Shown: piece after piece, positions 25,497-34,125 of the stretch
Numbering within the stretch: position 1 is the stretch's first letter
Layout of the letters: the number at the start of each line of letters is the position of its first letter
Source: AV40 sp038230255
Lineage (GTDB): Bacteria > Verrucomicrobiota > Verrucomicrobiia > Chthoniobacterales > UBA10450
Reading direction: 5' to 3'
NCBI GenBank assembly: GCA_038230255.1
Contig: JBBRNP010000002.1
Span: 1 to 64,000 of the forward strand
DNA: 64,000 nt
Notes under the pieces: generated by a model
Seen by the model: only the letters and a program-made list of their open reading frames with translations
Told to the model about the DNA's origin: nothing
Database searches by the model: none
Position numbers and translations under genes: made by a program

Positions 25497-26381
25497 TTCA
25501 GCAAAGAGATTCAGCTGCGATCGGTCACGCTCCGACGAAACTTTGTCGGTTTCCGATGGTAGTGGAAGTTCGTAACCGAGTCGCTGGGCAAGACGCTGGG
25601 CCGTTTCCGGTGCAAACCCTTCGAAATGATTGCTGGCGAACGCCCACACGTTTCGGACCTCGCCGAGATGCCGGTCGATTTTTAGCGCCCAACTTTCCAG
25701 GGCGGCTTCGCGTTTCCAAAGGAGCGTATCGTAGCGATGAACGAATTTGCCGGTGTCGTCGTACTTGGTTGCGTAATCGCCGAGCAGGCGCAGATAAAGA
25801 AAATCGGTCGTCCGCGGCAGAAACTCGAATGGCGCGAGATTGCGTTCATTGAGCGGACTGGTGTCGGCCCAAACCCAACAAACGCGGTATTGTTCCAACA
25901 AGCGGATGATTTGCGGCCGATGCCAGCCGGCATGACGAAATTCGATGGCGAACCTGAAACCTTTCGGAAGTTGGACCAGAAATTTTCGCAAGATCTGTCG
26001 GCCATCCTTGGGCGTGAAAGATGGCGGCAGTTGAATCAGGACAACCTGAAGCTTCGATTCGAGCGGCTCGATCGCGCGCAGAAATGAGTTCAATTCGGCG
26101 GAGCAATCGCGCAACCGGCCGACATGCGTGATTTCGCGCGGAAGTTTGCAACTGAAACGAAAGGACGCCGGAGTCAGCTCGACCCAGCGCCGGACGGCGT
26201 TCTCGGCCGGTACGCTGTAAAAAGTCGAATCGATTTCGACTGCGGGAAAATAACGGGCATAAAATTCGAGCCATTCGGAATCGGGCAGTTCGGACGGATA
26301 AAAGCTGCCGCGCCAATCTGGGAAACTCCAGGCGCAGGCACCGATCCGAATTTTTTGTTGGTTGGTAAGGTTCAAATCCAC
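25458..26381 (-). CDS. DUF72 (YecE-like) TIM-barrel protein
   Basis: The 307-residue protein starts near MDLNLTNQQKIRIGACAWSFPDWRGSFYP and has the DUF72 landmarks YFPAVEIDSTFYSVP, FAIEFRHAGWH, WADTS, FLYLRLLG and a late FASNHFEGFAPETAQRL segment. The fold is a TIM barrel of unknown catalytic function. The final residues come from palindromic element P, so the natural C-terminus may once have been different. It is convergent with serS. Confidence 0.88.
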   Translation of the reverse strand: MDLNLTNQQKIRIGACAWSFPDWRGSFYPSELPDSEWLEFYARYFPAVEIDSTFYSVPAENAVRRWVELTPASFRFSCKLPREITHVGRLRDCSAELNSFLRAIEPLESKLQVVLIQLPPSFTPKDGRQILRKFLVQLPKGFRFAIEFRHAGWHRPQIIRLLEQYRVCWVWADTSPLNERNLAPFEFLPRTTDFLYLRLLGDYATKYDDTGKFVHRYDTLLWKREAALESWALKIDRHLGEVRNVWAFASNHFEGFAPETAQRLAQRLGYELPLPSETDKVSSERDRSQLNLFAEGRGGSPEPRAGD

Positions 26382-26511
26382 CGGAAATCTAAGCTAAATC
26401 GCAACGCGCGGGAAGATGTCGATCTGGCAATTTGAACGACGCGAAAACAGCGCGGTCTCACCTGTCGCGCAACTTGACGGAGTGGATAAGTCAACTACCC
26501 TGCCAGTCCTG

Positions 26512-27795
26512 ATGAAATTCCGAGTTTTCCCAGTGTTTTTCCTGTTCACGCTGGGCCTGTTTTTGCCGCAAGCGAGCAACGCGGCGGTCGTTTTTCGACC
26601 CGGTGAAAAAGCAAAATATGTCGCGCCTGGCGAAGAGGAATTGAGCGGAAACGCGGCGGAGCTTTTTGAAATCGGTCAGACGGCGGAAAAAGAAGGCAAT
26701 CCGCGGCGGGCCATTCGCGCCTACAAGACGCTTGTCCGGAAATATTCGCGCGACGCGCTGGCAGCGGGGGCCGCTTTTCGGGGCGCGGTATTGTACGAAC
26801 AGACGCACCAATTTCTGGAAGCCGCGGGCACGTATCGAACGGTAGTGGCAAATTATCCAACCAGTCCGCATTTTAACGAAGCGATCGAAGGACAATTCCG
26901 GATCGGAGAAATGTATCTGGCCGGAAAGAAACTGAAATTGCTCGGTATTCCACTGGCGACCTCAATGGATCGCGCGGTAGAAATCTTTGCCGCCGTGATT
27001 CGGACTGCGCCTAACGGAAAATATACCGCACGCGCGCAATTCGACATTGGCCTGGCGCGCGAAAAACAAGGGTCGAACGACGCCGCCCTCCAGGCCTACC
27101 AGGCCGTGGTGGATAAATTTCCAACCGATCCGGTAGCGGCGGACGCGCAATATCAAATCGGTTACATCTGGTTCACCGCTTCGCGCGGCGGCACGAAGGA
27201 CATCGCGGCGACGAGCAACGCGCGAACTGCGTTTCAGGATTTTTTGTTTCGTTACCCTAACAGCGAAAAAGCACCTCAGGCGCGCGCCAACCTTCAATTA
27301 TTGGAACACAAGGCGTTGAGCAGGTCGTTCGATGTCGCGCGCTATTACGACAAAATGAAAGCCTATCGCGCGGCGGTCATTTATTACAACGAGGTGATTC
27401 GCCAGCAGCCGGGATCGGCCGAAAGCGAGAAGGCGAAGCATCGAATCGATCAGTTGCGGGCGAAACTCGGCGAGAAAGTGCTTCAGCCGTTACAAGAACT
27501 GGCAAAGGAAGCGGAAAAAAAGAAAGCCGCAGAGCAGGAGAAGCCAAAGAGCGCCGCGGAAAGCGCGCCCGCTCCGAATTCCGCACCCGTATTGCCACCA
27601 GAGCTGGACGGTTCGCTTCCTCCTCCGCCTTCGACATCTTCGGGCACGAGTGCGGCACCCCGGTCTTCATCAGAGCCGGAAACAACACCGACGCCCGAGC
27701 CGTCGAGCACGCCGAACGAATCGCCGGTCGAGAGCGCGACACCGCCGCCGGAGGATTCCGGTTCTTCTGAAGCAACGGCCTCTCCGACGCCGTGA
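26512..27795 (+). CDS. BamD/YbgF-like tetratricopeptide protein (outer-membrane assembly type)
   Basis: The 427-residue protein has a signal peptide (MKFRVFPVFFLFTLGLFLPQASNA) and several TPR-like units from about residue 55 to 300. Patterns such as RRAIRAYKTLVRKYSRD, AALQAYQAVVDKFPTDPVAADAQYQIG and RTAFQDFLFRYPNSEKAPQAR resemble BamD (YfiO). A Lys/Glu coiled region and a long Pro/Ser/Thr-rich tail follow. No lipobox cysteine is seen, unlike classical BamD. The next gene, lptE-like, overlaps its stop, which fits an envelope-assembly role. ATG 26512 is preferred to 26416 because only it gives a signal peptide. Confidence 0.75.
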   Translation: MKFRVFPVFFLFTLGLFLPQASNAAVVFRPGEKAKYVAPGEEELSGNAAELFEIGQTAEKEGNPRRAIRAYKTLVRKYSRDALAAGAAFRGAVLYEQTHQFLEAAGTYRTVVANYPTSPHFNEAIEGQFRIGEMYLAGKKLKLLGIPLATSMDRAVEIFAAVIRTAPNGKYTARAQFDIGLAREKQGSNDAALQAYQAVVDKFPTDPVAADAQYQIGYIWFTASRGGTKDIAATSNARTAFQDFLFRYPNSEKAPQARANLQLLEHKALSRSFDVARYYDKMKAYRAAVIYYNEVIRQQPGSAESEKAKHRIDQLRAKLGEKVLQPLQELAKEAEKKKAAEQEKPKSAAESAPAPNSAPVLPPELDGSLPPPPSTSSGTSAAPRSSSEPETTPTPEPSSTPNESPVESATPPPEDSGSSEATASPTP

Positions 27796-28298
27796 AAAAT
27801 TCAATTGTGGCGGCGTTAGCCTGCCTCAGTTTGAGCGGTTGCGTTGGTTACCACATCGGACCGGCCAAGCCGTATTACCTTCGGGACATTCACACGATCG
27901 CGATTCCGACTTTCGAAAATAAAACGCTTATTCCGCGCGTAGAAGTGCTCGTGACCGGCACCGTGATCAAACAATTTCAACAGGACGGCACTTTTCGAAT
28001 TGGAAACGGCGACTCGGCGGATGCAACTCTGAAAGGTGAAATCATTCGCATCAGCAGATCGCCGGCGCGCTCGGTTCGGGGAAATGTTTTGGCAACGAGC
28101 GAATTTAATCTCGCCATGCGCGTGCGATACAGATTGGTAGGACCGGATGGCAAACCTCTCGGTCCTTCCGGCGAAGTTGTCGGCACTACGAGCTTTTTCG
28201 TCGGCACGGACGTGACTACCGATGAGCGACAAGCGCTGCCTTTGGCCACTGAAGAATTGGCCAACCGGCTTGTCACCCAGCTGAGCGAAGGCTGGTGA
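27792..28298 (+). CDS. lptE: LptE-like LPS assembly lipoprotein
   Basis: The 168-residue product has a lipoprotein signal with lipobox L-S-G-C (Cys17). It then shows the LptE-family pattern: GYHIGPAKPYYLRDIHTIAIPTFENKT, VLVTGTVIKQFQQDGTFRIGN and the ADATLKGEIIRISRSPARS block. LptE plugs the outer-membrane LptD barrel. The GTG start overlaps the preceding stop by 4 nt. The remaining Lpt genes lie at 13.4-15.4 kb; lptD, lptF and lptG are not in the window. Confidence 0.83.
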   Translation: MKNSIVAALACLSLSGCVGYHIGPAKPYYLRDIHTIAIPTFENKTLIPRVEVLVTGTVIKQFQQDGTFRIGNGDSADATLKGEIIRISRSPARSVRGNVLATSEFNLAMRVRYRLVGPDGKPLGPSGEVVGTTSFFVGTDVTTDERQALPLATEELANRLVTQLSEGW

Positions 28299-28304
28299 TC
28301 CGCC

Positions 28305-29183
28305 ATGAAAGGCGAAGAGAAGCTTTGGAGTATTCTTAGCGATAAACTCGAGACGCTTCGCGTCAGCAATCGTCTGCCCGAAGCCACTCGCGTTGCCGAA
28401 ACTTTGCTCGAGCTGGCCAAGCGTACCTTTGGTGATGACGACAACTCGCTGGCCCTGAGTTACGAAAAACTCGGGACGCTCCTCGATCAAAGCGGCGACC
28501 GCGTCAAAGCGAAGCCTTACCTGCTAAAGGCGCACGGCGTTCTGGAGAAAGCCAAGCCACCCGATCAACGCTCACTTTACCGCTCGGCCCGCCGGCTTGC
28601 TTTCCTGTGCGACAATCTCGGTCAACAGGAAGAAGCGATCCGTTATTATGAAAAGGCGATCGCGGCCGGGACGCATCTGGACGATCTGCCCTATGCGGAC
28701 TTGGGAACGATGCTCAACAATGTTGCGCTGATTTTTCGCAAGTCAGGCCGGCAAAAAGCGGCGGAGCCGTACTACCTGCACGCGCTTCAGATTTACGAGA
28801 AGCAGCTCGGGCCGCAGCACGCCGACGTCGCGTCCGTTCTGAATAATCTGGCGGTTTTTTACACCAACGAAAAGCGCTATGCCGAAGCGGAGAAAACGCA
28901 TCTGCGCGCGCTCGGGATCAGAGAAAAGGTGCTGCCGCCGATGCATCCCGACATCGCGCAATCAAAATGCAATCTGGCGGTGGTTTATCATTCCCGCGGC
29001 GATTACCCGAAAGCGGCCGAGCTTTATCGCGCGTCGCTCAAGAGCTGGGAAGAAGCGACCGATCAGCCGCCGGAAGATTACGAAATCGTCGCCGCCAATT
29101 ATGCCGATTTACTGCGCTCGTTAGGCAAGGCGCGCAAAGCGCAGCAACTTGAAGCGAGAGCGCGGAAAAGGCGGCGCGGTTAA
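28305..29183 (+). CDS. Tetratricopeptide repeat protein
   Basis: The 292-residue protein consists almost wholly of TPR units of the kinesin-light-chain type (LALSYEKLGTLLDQSGDRVKAKPYLLKA; VASVLNNLAVFYTNEKRYAEAEKTHLRALGI; IAQSKCNLAVVYHSRGDYPKAAELYRASL) with a basic C-terminus. There is no signal peptide, so it is probably cytoplasmic. It starts 6 nt after lptE and completes that operon. Partner and role are unknown. Confidence 0.85.
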   Translation: MKGEEKLWSILSDKLETLRVSNRLPEATRVAETLLELAKRTFGDDDNSLALSYEKLGTLLDQSGDRVKAKPYLLKAHGVLEKAKPPDQRSLYRSARRLAFLCDNLGQQEEAIRYYEKAIAAGTHLDDLPYADLGTMLNNVALIFRKSGRQKAAEPYYLHALQIYEKQLGPQHADVASVLNNLAVFYTNEKRYAEAEKTHLRALGIREKVLPPMHPDIAQSKCNLAVVYHSRGDYPKAAELYRASLKSWEEATDQPPEDYEIVAANYADLLRSLGKARKAQQLEARARKRRRG

Positions 29184-29189
29184 TCCAAC

Positions 29190-29249
29190 TCTTCCTCTTC
29201 CGCTCATTCTTCCTTATCGAATCAGATTAAGACTAAGAGGAAGCGGAAG
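29190..29249. other. Inverted repeat after the TPR gene
   Basis: CTTCCTCTT (29190-29198) pairs with AAGAGGAAG (29234-29242), and TCTTCCGCT (29195-29203) pairs with AGCGGAAGA (29241-29249), giving two alternative 9-bp stems with long loops. No T-run follows. It may act as an RNA end or be another small repeat; nothing else is seen before the tRNA. Confidence 0.35.
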
Positions 29250-29309
29250 ATAAACTGATCGGCTTTCACGTTGCGCCAGCAAGCACTCTGCGCATGGTAG
29301 TTGGCCCAA

Positions 29310-29391
29310 GCTCACGTGGCGGAATTGGCAGACGCGTACGGCTCAGGACCGTATGGGGCAACCCGTGGAGGTTCGAGTCCTCTCGTGAGCA
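29310..29391 (+). tRNA. tRNA-Leu (anticodon CAG)
   Basis: The cloverleaf is complete. The acceptor stem is GCTCACG / CGTGAGC with discriminator A, and the anticodon stem TACGG / CCGTA encloses loop CTCAGGA (anticodon CAG). A class II variable arm (TGGGGCAACCCGT) is present, and the T-arm is GGAGG TTCGAGT CCTCT. CCA is not encoded. It directly precedes the duplicated membrane module at 29.4-33.4 kb. Confidence 0.96.
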
Positions 29392-29400
29392 AATCGTCGC

Positions 29401-29967
29401 GTGAGATTCGGAATGCTACACAACTCGAATCAGACAGAACAGAGTCGGGGTGACGTGCGTGCTAGCCGCTCCATCGCAACGATTTTGCATACGATTTTGT
29501 GGGCAGGACTGGCCGTTACTTTGGTTTTTCGGACAATCCCAGACCTTTATCGGGATATTAGGGTGAGCAAAATAGGACAAATCGATCCCAACCGCTCGAT
29601 TGAACCTTACTTTCGAGGTCTGACCGGCATCGCGAAAGGACCGCAGCATCTCGGCGATATTCTCGAATATTTGCCGCGCGGAAAACCACTCGTGATTTTC
29701 GTGCGTGCTGATACTGGACGGACTCGGAGCGAGCGCAACGAAGACTCTCAGAGCGAATTTCTCGGGATGCTCGTGGGATATATTTGTTGGCCGCGCGATG
29801 TCCGGATCGTTCATGTGAGCGAATCGACGGTCGAAAAGGAGATCGCTCAGATCGCTCCTGATTCCATCGCAGGGATGGCGTTTTGCGGATTGCCTGCGCC
29901 ATCCCGGTTGGGAAAAGCGATTCACCTAGGAACGGGAATGTCCCTCGTGCCCGCGATCAGCCCATGA
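29401..29967 (+). CDS. Single-pass membrane protein, partner of downstream GT-C-like protein (copy A)
   Basis: I do not recognise this 188-residue protein. It has one membrane segment (TILHTILWAGLAVTLVF, about 28-44) and a soluble domain with EYLPRGKPLVIFVRAD, EFLGMLVGYICWPRDVRIV and IAGMAFCGLP. A clear paralogue lies at 31502-31981 (shared LGML..Y..WP and IAFC.VP patterns), and each is followed at once by a large multi-pass protein. The GTG at 29401 is 9 nt after tRNA-Leu; ATG 29413 is an alternative start. It overlaps the next gene by ATGA. Confidence 0.7.
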   Translation: MRFGMLHNSNQTEQSRGDVRASRSIATILHTILWAGLAVTLVFRTIPDLYRDIRVSKIGQIDPNRSIEPYFRGLTGIAKGPQHLGDILEYLPRGKPLVIFVRADTGRTRSERNEDSQSEFLGMLVGYICWPRDVRIVHVSESTVEKEIAQIAPDSIAGMAFCGLPAPSRLGKAIHLGTGMSLVPAISP

Positions 29968-31346
29968 TCACCCTGCTTGGGCTTTTGGCCGCCTATTTAA
30001 CTCTATTTAGCGCGGGTTTCGGGATTACCCTGTTAATCTTTCGGGGCGCATCCCGGCTCAACATTCTTGAATGCTGTTGTTTGTCGTGGCTGTTCGGGGC
30101 CGGAGCAGTCTCTATTGCGCTTTGGATCTGCGGGATCTTCCTTTCCGGATTCGCACTGCAAATTACCGTCGCTGCGCTTTGCATTTTATTGGCGGCTCTA
30201 GGCTGGAGAGCAATTCGTCATCCTCGGAGCAAATTCACGCTGCCTAATCCGTCCGGTTGGCTGGAGTGGTTTCTGGCCGGTCTTCTTCTCGCCGAGATTG
30301 CGTTGGTCTTATTCGTCTCCTGCAAACATACGCTCGGCTGGGACGGACTTTTGGTCTGGGAAATCAAAGCCCGCTACGCCTTTTTAAACGGCGGAGTCAT
30401 TCCCGCTGGGTATTACTCAAATCCTGGTCGCGCGTTCAGCCACCCGGAATATCCGCTTGGCATACCTTTGACTGAGCTCTGGTTGTACTTGTGGGTCGGT
30501 CAGCCGCATCAATTCTGGGTAAAAACAATCTTTGGAACTTACTACGCCGCGGGCGCAGTTTTGTTATGTCTCCTCGGCGCCCGAGTTTCAGGTTGTCGTT
30601 GGAGCGGGCTCGCCGTAGCAACGATCCTTCTGTTCGTTCCATTTCTTATGTCGGCGCCCGGCGGAGTTATCGTTGGCTACGCTGATTTTCCGCTGAGCGT
30701 TGTTTATCTTGCCACTCTTGGTTATCTCCTGCTTTTTTCGGCGAACGGCGATTCGCGAACTCTTATTATTTATGGATTTTGTCTCGCTCTTCTACCCTGG
30801 ATCAAACGTGAGGGTTTGATTCTTTGGAGTGTTCTGGCGTTTCTCGGATTCATCGTCAGCTGGAGGCGGGGAAAGTTTGCTCGGTTCGGAATTTCGTTGT
30901 TGCCCGGACTTTTCGTGATTGCGGGCTGGCGGGTTTATCTCTCATTCATTCATTGCGTTCCGTCTTCGGAGTTTTCCTTATCGGTCTCGGGCAAGCTGAC
31001 GGAACCTGGGGCCAGAATCGGTCCGATCGCGCGTCTCCTGTTCCTCGAGGTGTCGGATCGGACTGACTGGGGTATTTTCTGGGTGGCCGCCGCCTTGGCT
31101 GTGATTTATTTAGCAGTCCGTTTTCGGGCGATACAAAGCTGGATTCTACTAAGTGCAGTTATCGCGCCGATTGTTCTCTACTGTTCGACGTATCTTTTTA
31201 CCACCTGGTCGAATTACTCTGCTCACGTCACCTCGTCGTTGCCACGGCTTCTCTTGCAAATCGTCCCGGCCTCTTTGTTGGCCATTGCTGCAGTGCTGCC
31301 TCTGAGGTCCGGCCATGAGCAACGCCTTGGTTCGGATAGTCCTTAA
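29964..31346 (+). CDS. Multi-pass membrane protein, GT-C glycosyltransferase-like (copy A)
   Basis: The 460-residue protein has roughly ten to twelve hydrophobic segments. A conserved extracytoplasmic loop reads HTLGWDGLLVWEIKARYAF, then NPGRAFSHPEYPLGIPLTELW, and a later loop reads GVIVGYADFPLS then LLPWIKREG. The acidic residue in a loop after an early membrane segment and the overall plan resemble GT-C lipid-linked sugar transferases; that is an inference from topology, not a family match I can name. ATG 29964 overlaps the preceding stop. Its paralogue is 31986-33431. Confidence 0.7.
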   Translation: MITLLGLLAAYLTLFSAGFGITLLIFRGASRLNILECCCLSWLFGAGAVSIALWICGIFLSGFALQITVAALCILLAALGWRAIRHPRSKFTLPNPSGWLEWFLAGLLLAEIALVLFVSCKHTLGWDGLLVWEIKARYAFLNGGVIPAGYYSNPGRAFSHPEYPLGIPLTELWLYLWVGQPHQFWVKTIFGTYYAAGAVLLCLLGARVSGCRWSGLAVATILLFVPFLMSAPGGVIVGYADFPLSVVYLATLGYLLLFSANGDSRTLIIYGFCLALLPWIKREGLILWSVLAFLGFIVSWRRGKFARFGISLLPGLFVIAGWRVYLSFIHCVPSSEFSLSVSGKLTEPGARIGPIARLLFLEVSDRTDWGIFWVAAALAVIYLAVRFRAIQSWILLSAVIAPIVLYCSTYLFTTWSNYSAHVTSSLPRLLLQIVPASLLAIAAVLPLRSGHEQRLGSDSP

Positions 31347-31449
31347 ATAACTGCTGTTCTCGTTCCTGAATGCTGGGACGAGCCTTTCCCTGAGCAATGT
31401 GAAAGGCGAGGAATGGCCGGTTTCTTGCTAAAAACGAGGCTCAAACCTC

Positions 31450-31500
31450 ATGAAAGTCTCCGTCGTCATTCCCTGTTACAACGAAAAGAAGGTTTTCTAA
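31450..31500 (+). pseudogene. 17-codon remnant of a family 2 glycosyltransferase
   Basis: The ATG is followed by codons for KVSVVIPCYNEKKVF and then TAA. M-K-V-S-V-V-I-P-C-Y-N-E-K is the canonical N-terminus of family 2 (dolichyl-phosphate-mannose-type) glycosyltransferases, which normally continue for 230 residues or more. The next gene starts at 31502, so the rest has been lost. It sits exactly between the two copies of the duplicated module, marking a likely recombination junction. Confidence 0.65.
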
Positions 31501-31501
31501 A

Positions 31502-31981
31502 ATGCGGCGCGCTCGCGCAGTCGCGCACATTTCGTTTTGGATAATCCTGCTGACGTCATTCTTTTGCGTCACCGTGCCAAAGATTTTTAGTGGCGCGCCT
31601 AAAGGTTCAATCCCGCCGACCGGCGATACAGCATTTCATACCACCGACAGCTTTTGGCATGCGGCAGGACAAACCGGTGTATCAAAACGATTAATTGCAT
31701 TTTTTGATTCAGCGCCACCCGGAAAACGAATCCTTATTCTCGATCGCGATGACGATCTCTCGAGCAGCTTACTTGGAATGCTGACGGCATACCTCGCCTG
31801 GCCGCATCCGATAGAGATTGTCGATCTTGCGCGGACGCGCGTGAATCGTGGCGAAGTGGCGGCAACCGATCTCAGTCCTCCGGCCGCAATTGCTTTTTGT
31901 CGTGTGCCGCGGCCCGCAGAAATGCCCGAAGGCAAGAATTTCGACGGCGGATTGGAAGTTGTGCCGGTCGCGATGAAGTAA
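31502..31981 (+). CDS. Single-pass membrane protein, partner of downstream GT-C-like protein (copy B)
   Basis: The 159-residue protein has a membrane segment (ISFWIILLTSFFCVTVPKIF, about 10-29) and a soluble domain with FDSAPPGKRILILDRDDD, SSLLGMLTAYLAWPHPIEIVDLA and AAIAFCRVPRP. It is a paralogue of 29401-29967 and holds the same position before a multi-pass protein. The family is not known to me. It starts 2 nt after the glycosyltransferase remnant and ends 4 nt before its partner. Confidence 0.7.
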   Translation: MRRARAVAHISFWIILLTSFFCVTVPKIFSGAPKGSIPPTGDTAFHTTDSFWHAAGQTGVSKRLIAFFDSAPPGKRILILDRDDDLSSSLLGMLTAYLAWPHPIEIVDLARTRVNRGEVAATDLSPPAAIAFCRVPRPAEMPEGKNFDGGLEVVPVAMK

Positions 31982-31985
31982 GACC

Positions 31986-33431
31986 ATGGAGCTGATCGAA
32001 GTTCTTGCTGCGCTAGCAACGATTTTGGCCGCCGGTTTTGGCGCGCTCACACTCATCCTCCGTGAACCGAAGTGTTTGAGTTTCGCGGAACAACTTGCGC
32101 TGTCTTGGCTCGGTGGAACAGGAATCGTCTCGTTGTCGATTTGGTTACTCGGGTTCGTCCTGAGTGGGCCGGCGTTGTTTTCGGCTGTTTCTTTCATTTG
32201 CGTCGCTCTTCCGCTTGTCGCTTGGAAAACAAGAGGAGCGTTTCGTTTTCAAGAGTTGCGCAAAGCAAATCGAGTCGAACTTGCCTTGGCTTGCATTCTC
32301 GCTGTCGAAATTCTGGCAGTCGGTTATCTGGCTTTCACTCACACGCTTGGATGGGACGGACTCTTGAATTGGGAAATCAAAGCGCGTTACGCCTTTGCCA
32401 ATGGAGGCGTTATGCCGGCCGCCTATCTTCGAGATGCCGGCCGTGCCTTCAGTCATCCCGAATATCCACTCGCAATTCCTTTCACCGAGCTCTGGCTCTA
32501 CTTCTGGCTCGGCGAGGCCAGTCAGTTCTGGGCCAAAGTAATTTTTCCGATCTATTGCGCTTCTGCAGCCATATTGTTGGTCGCGATCAGCGCGCGTCTG
32601 ATCGGCAAAATCTGGGCAGCCCTCGTTGCTGGCATCGTCCTCTTTTTCGTTCCGCAGATTACGGTTGAAGTCGGTAGTGCGATTGTTGGCTACGCGGATT
32701 TTCCGATGAGCGCTTTTTATCTGGCAGCGATTGGATATTTGCTGTGCGCCAATCGAAACAGCGACAACGGCGATTTCTTTCGAATTTATGCAGTCTGTCT
32801 TGCTTTTCTTCCGTGGGTGAAACGCGAAGGTGTAATCTTATGGCTCATCGCTGCGATCTGTGGCGCGTTTGTTATCTGGCGGAGCAAAAGATCGCCGAAA
32901 TATTTGTGCGCGTTGCTCCCTGGGTTATGCATCGTCCTGGCTTGGCGCGTTTATCTCAGTCAAATGCACGCAGTTTCGTCGTCCGATTTCATGGAAATGA
33001 ATTTGGCAAATCTACGCGCAAACATTCATCGCCTCGGCCCGATCCTCTCGTGTTTTGCATCCGAAGTTACGGACATCAAAGTGTGGGGACTGTTTTGGCT
33101 GATGGCCGGATTAGCGGGCGTTTACTTCGTTAGGCGACATGGAAACGCAGGCGCGATCGTTTTAATTTGGTCGATCGTGGCGCCGCTCGCTGCCTACGCG
33201 TCCATTTTCGTCTTCAGCGCTTGGCCGGACTTTCATCGGCATGCCGGTCTTTCCAGCGGTCGGTTGCTGATGCATATCACCCCGCTCGCGTGCCTGACTT
33301 TGCCGGCGGCGCTCGCTTCGCTCCCGTCGTTGCAGGAAGTTTTTTATCAGTCTCGATCGAAGTCCGCCCTCGCCACCACCACTTGCGAAGAAGAAATTCC
33401 TGGGCGAACACCCGGGATTGACTTCGCCTGA
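31986..33431 (+). CDS. Multi-pass membrane protein, GT-C glycosyltransferase-like (copy B)
   Basis: The 481-residue product is closely related to copy A across its length. Matching landmarks are HTLGWDGLLNWEIKARYAF, RDAGRAFSHPEYPLAIPFTELW, GSAIVGYADFPMS and LPWVKREGVILW. About a dozen hydrophobic segments are present. A role as a polyprenol-linked sugar transferase is plausible but unproven. The C-terminal tail (SLQEVFYQSRSKSALATTTCEEEIPGRTPG) is absent from copy A. It overlaps the ubiE/menG start by 14 nt. Confidence 0.7.
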   Translation: MELIEVLAALATILAAGFGALTLILREPKCLSFAEQLALSWLGGTGIVSLSIWLLGFVLSGPALFSAVSFICVALPLVAWKTRGAFRFQELRKANRVELALACILAVEILAVGYLAFTHTLGWDGLLNWEIKARYAFANGGVMPAAYLRDAGRAFSHPEYPLAIPFTELWLYFWLGEASQFWAKVIFPIYCASAAILLVAISARLIGKIWAALVAGIVLFFVPQITVEVGSAIVGYADFPMSAFYLAAIGYLLCANRNSDNGDFFRIYAVCLAFLPWVKREGVILWLIAAICGAFVIWRSKRSPKYLCALLPGLCIVLAWRVYLSQMHAVSSSDFMEMNLANLRANIHRLGPILSCFASEVTDIKVWGLFWLMAGLAGVYFVRRHGNAGAIVLIWSIVAPLAAYASIFVFSAWPDFHRHAGLSSGRLLMHITPLACLTLPAALASLPSLQEVFYQSRSKSALATTTCEEEIPGRTPGIDFA

Positions 33432-34125
33432 ACAAAATTCCGCGGGACGGGATCCGGACGCAGTGCGCGAGATGTTTGGCGGTATCGCGCGGCGTTACGA
33501 TCTGGCCAACCACTTGTTGAGCTGCGGATGCGATTTTATCTGGCGCAAACGCGCGGCGGAGATTGTGGCCGGTTGGAATCCGAGTGCGATTGTCGATCTT
33601 GCTACTGGAACGGGAGATTTGGCGCTGGCGTTGGCCAAGGCGTTGCCGCGTTCGGAGATCATCGGCGCAGATTTTTCCGAGGAAATGCTGGCAGTGGCGA
33701 AAGCGAAAGGCGTTCGTCGAGTTGTGACGGCAGATGCGCTCGCGCTTCCATTTGCCGCTCGGTCATTCGATTGCCTGACGATCGCGTTTGGTTTGCGAAA
33801 CTTCAAAGATTGGAACGCAGCGTTGCGCGAAATGTCGCGGGTGCTAACGGCAAACGGTAATTTGCTGGTCATGGAGTTCTCGCTCCCGTCGATGTCGATC
33901 TTGCGGTCCGTTTACCGATTTTATCTTCATCGGCTGATGCCAATCTTCGGATCTTTTCTCACCCGAAAGAAAACGGCTTACGACTACCTGGGCGATTCGA
34001 TCGAACAATTTCCCGGCGGCGCAGAATTGGTGCGGTTGATCGAAGCAAACGGATTTAGCAATGCGGTCGCTGAACCCCTCACCGGCGGTATCGTCACGAT
34101 TTACACCGCGACGAAGCGCATCTAA
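33418..34125 (+). CDS. ubiE: Demethylmenaquinone/ubiquinone methyltransferase
   Basis: This SAM-dependent methyltransferase of quinone synthesis has 235 residues. It shows REMFGGIARRYDLANHLLSCG near the N-terminus, SAM motif I DLATGTGDLALAL, and the family signature YRFYLHRLMPIFGSF with YDYLGDSIEQFP. Verrucomicrobia generally use menaquinone, so the menG role is the more likely one. The TTG at 33418 overlaps the previous gene; GTG 33463 is an alternative that would still keep the motif start. Its stop overlaps the convergent DUF4340 gene by 4 nt. Confidence 0.92.
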   Translation: MTSPEQNSAGRDPDAVREMFGGIARRYDLANHLLSCGCDFIWRKRAAEIVAGWNPSAIVDLATGTGDLALALAKALPRSEIIGADFSEEMLAVAKAKGVRRVVTADALALPFAARSFDCLTIAFGLRNFKDWNAALREMSRVLTANGNLLVMEFSLPSMSILRSVYRFYLHRLMPIFGSFLTRKKTAYDYLGDSIEQFPGGAELVRLIEANGFSNAVAEPLTGGIVTIYTATKRI

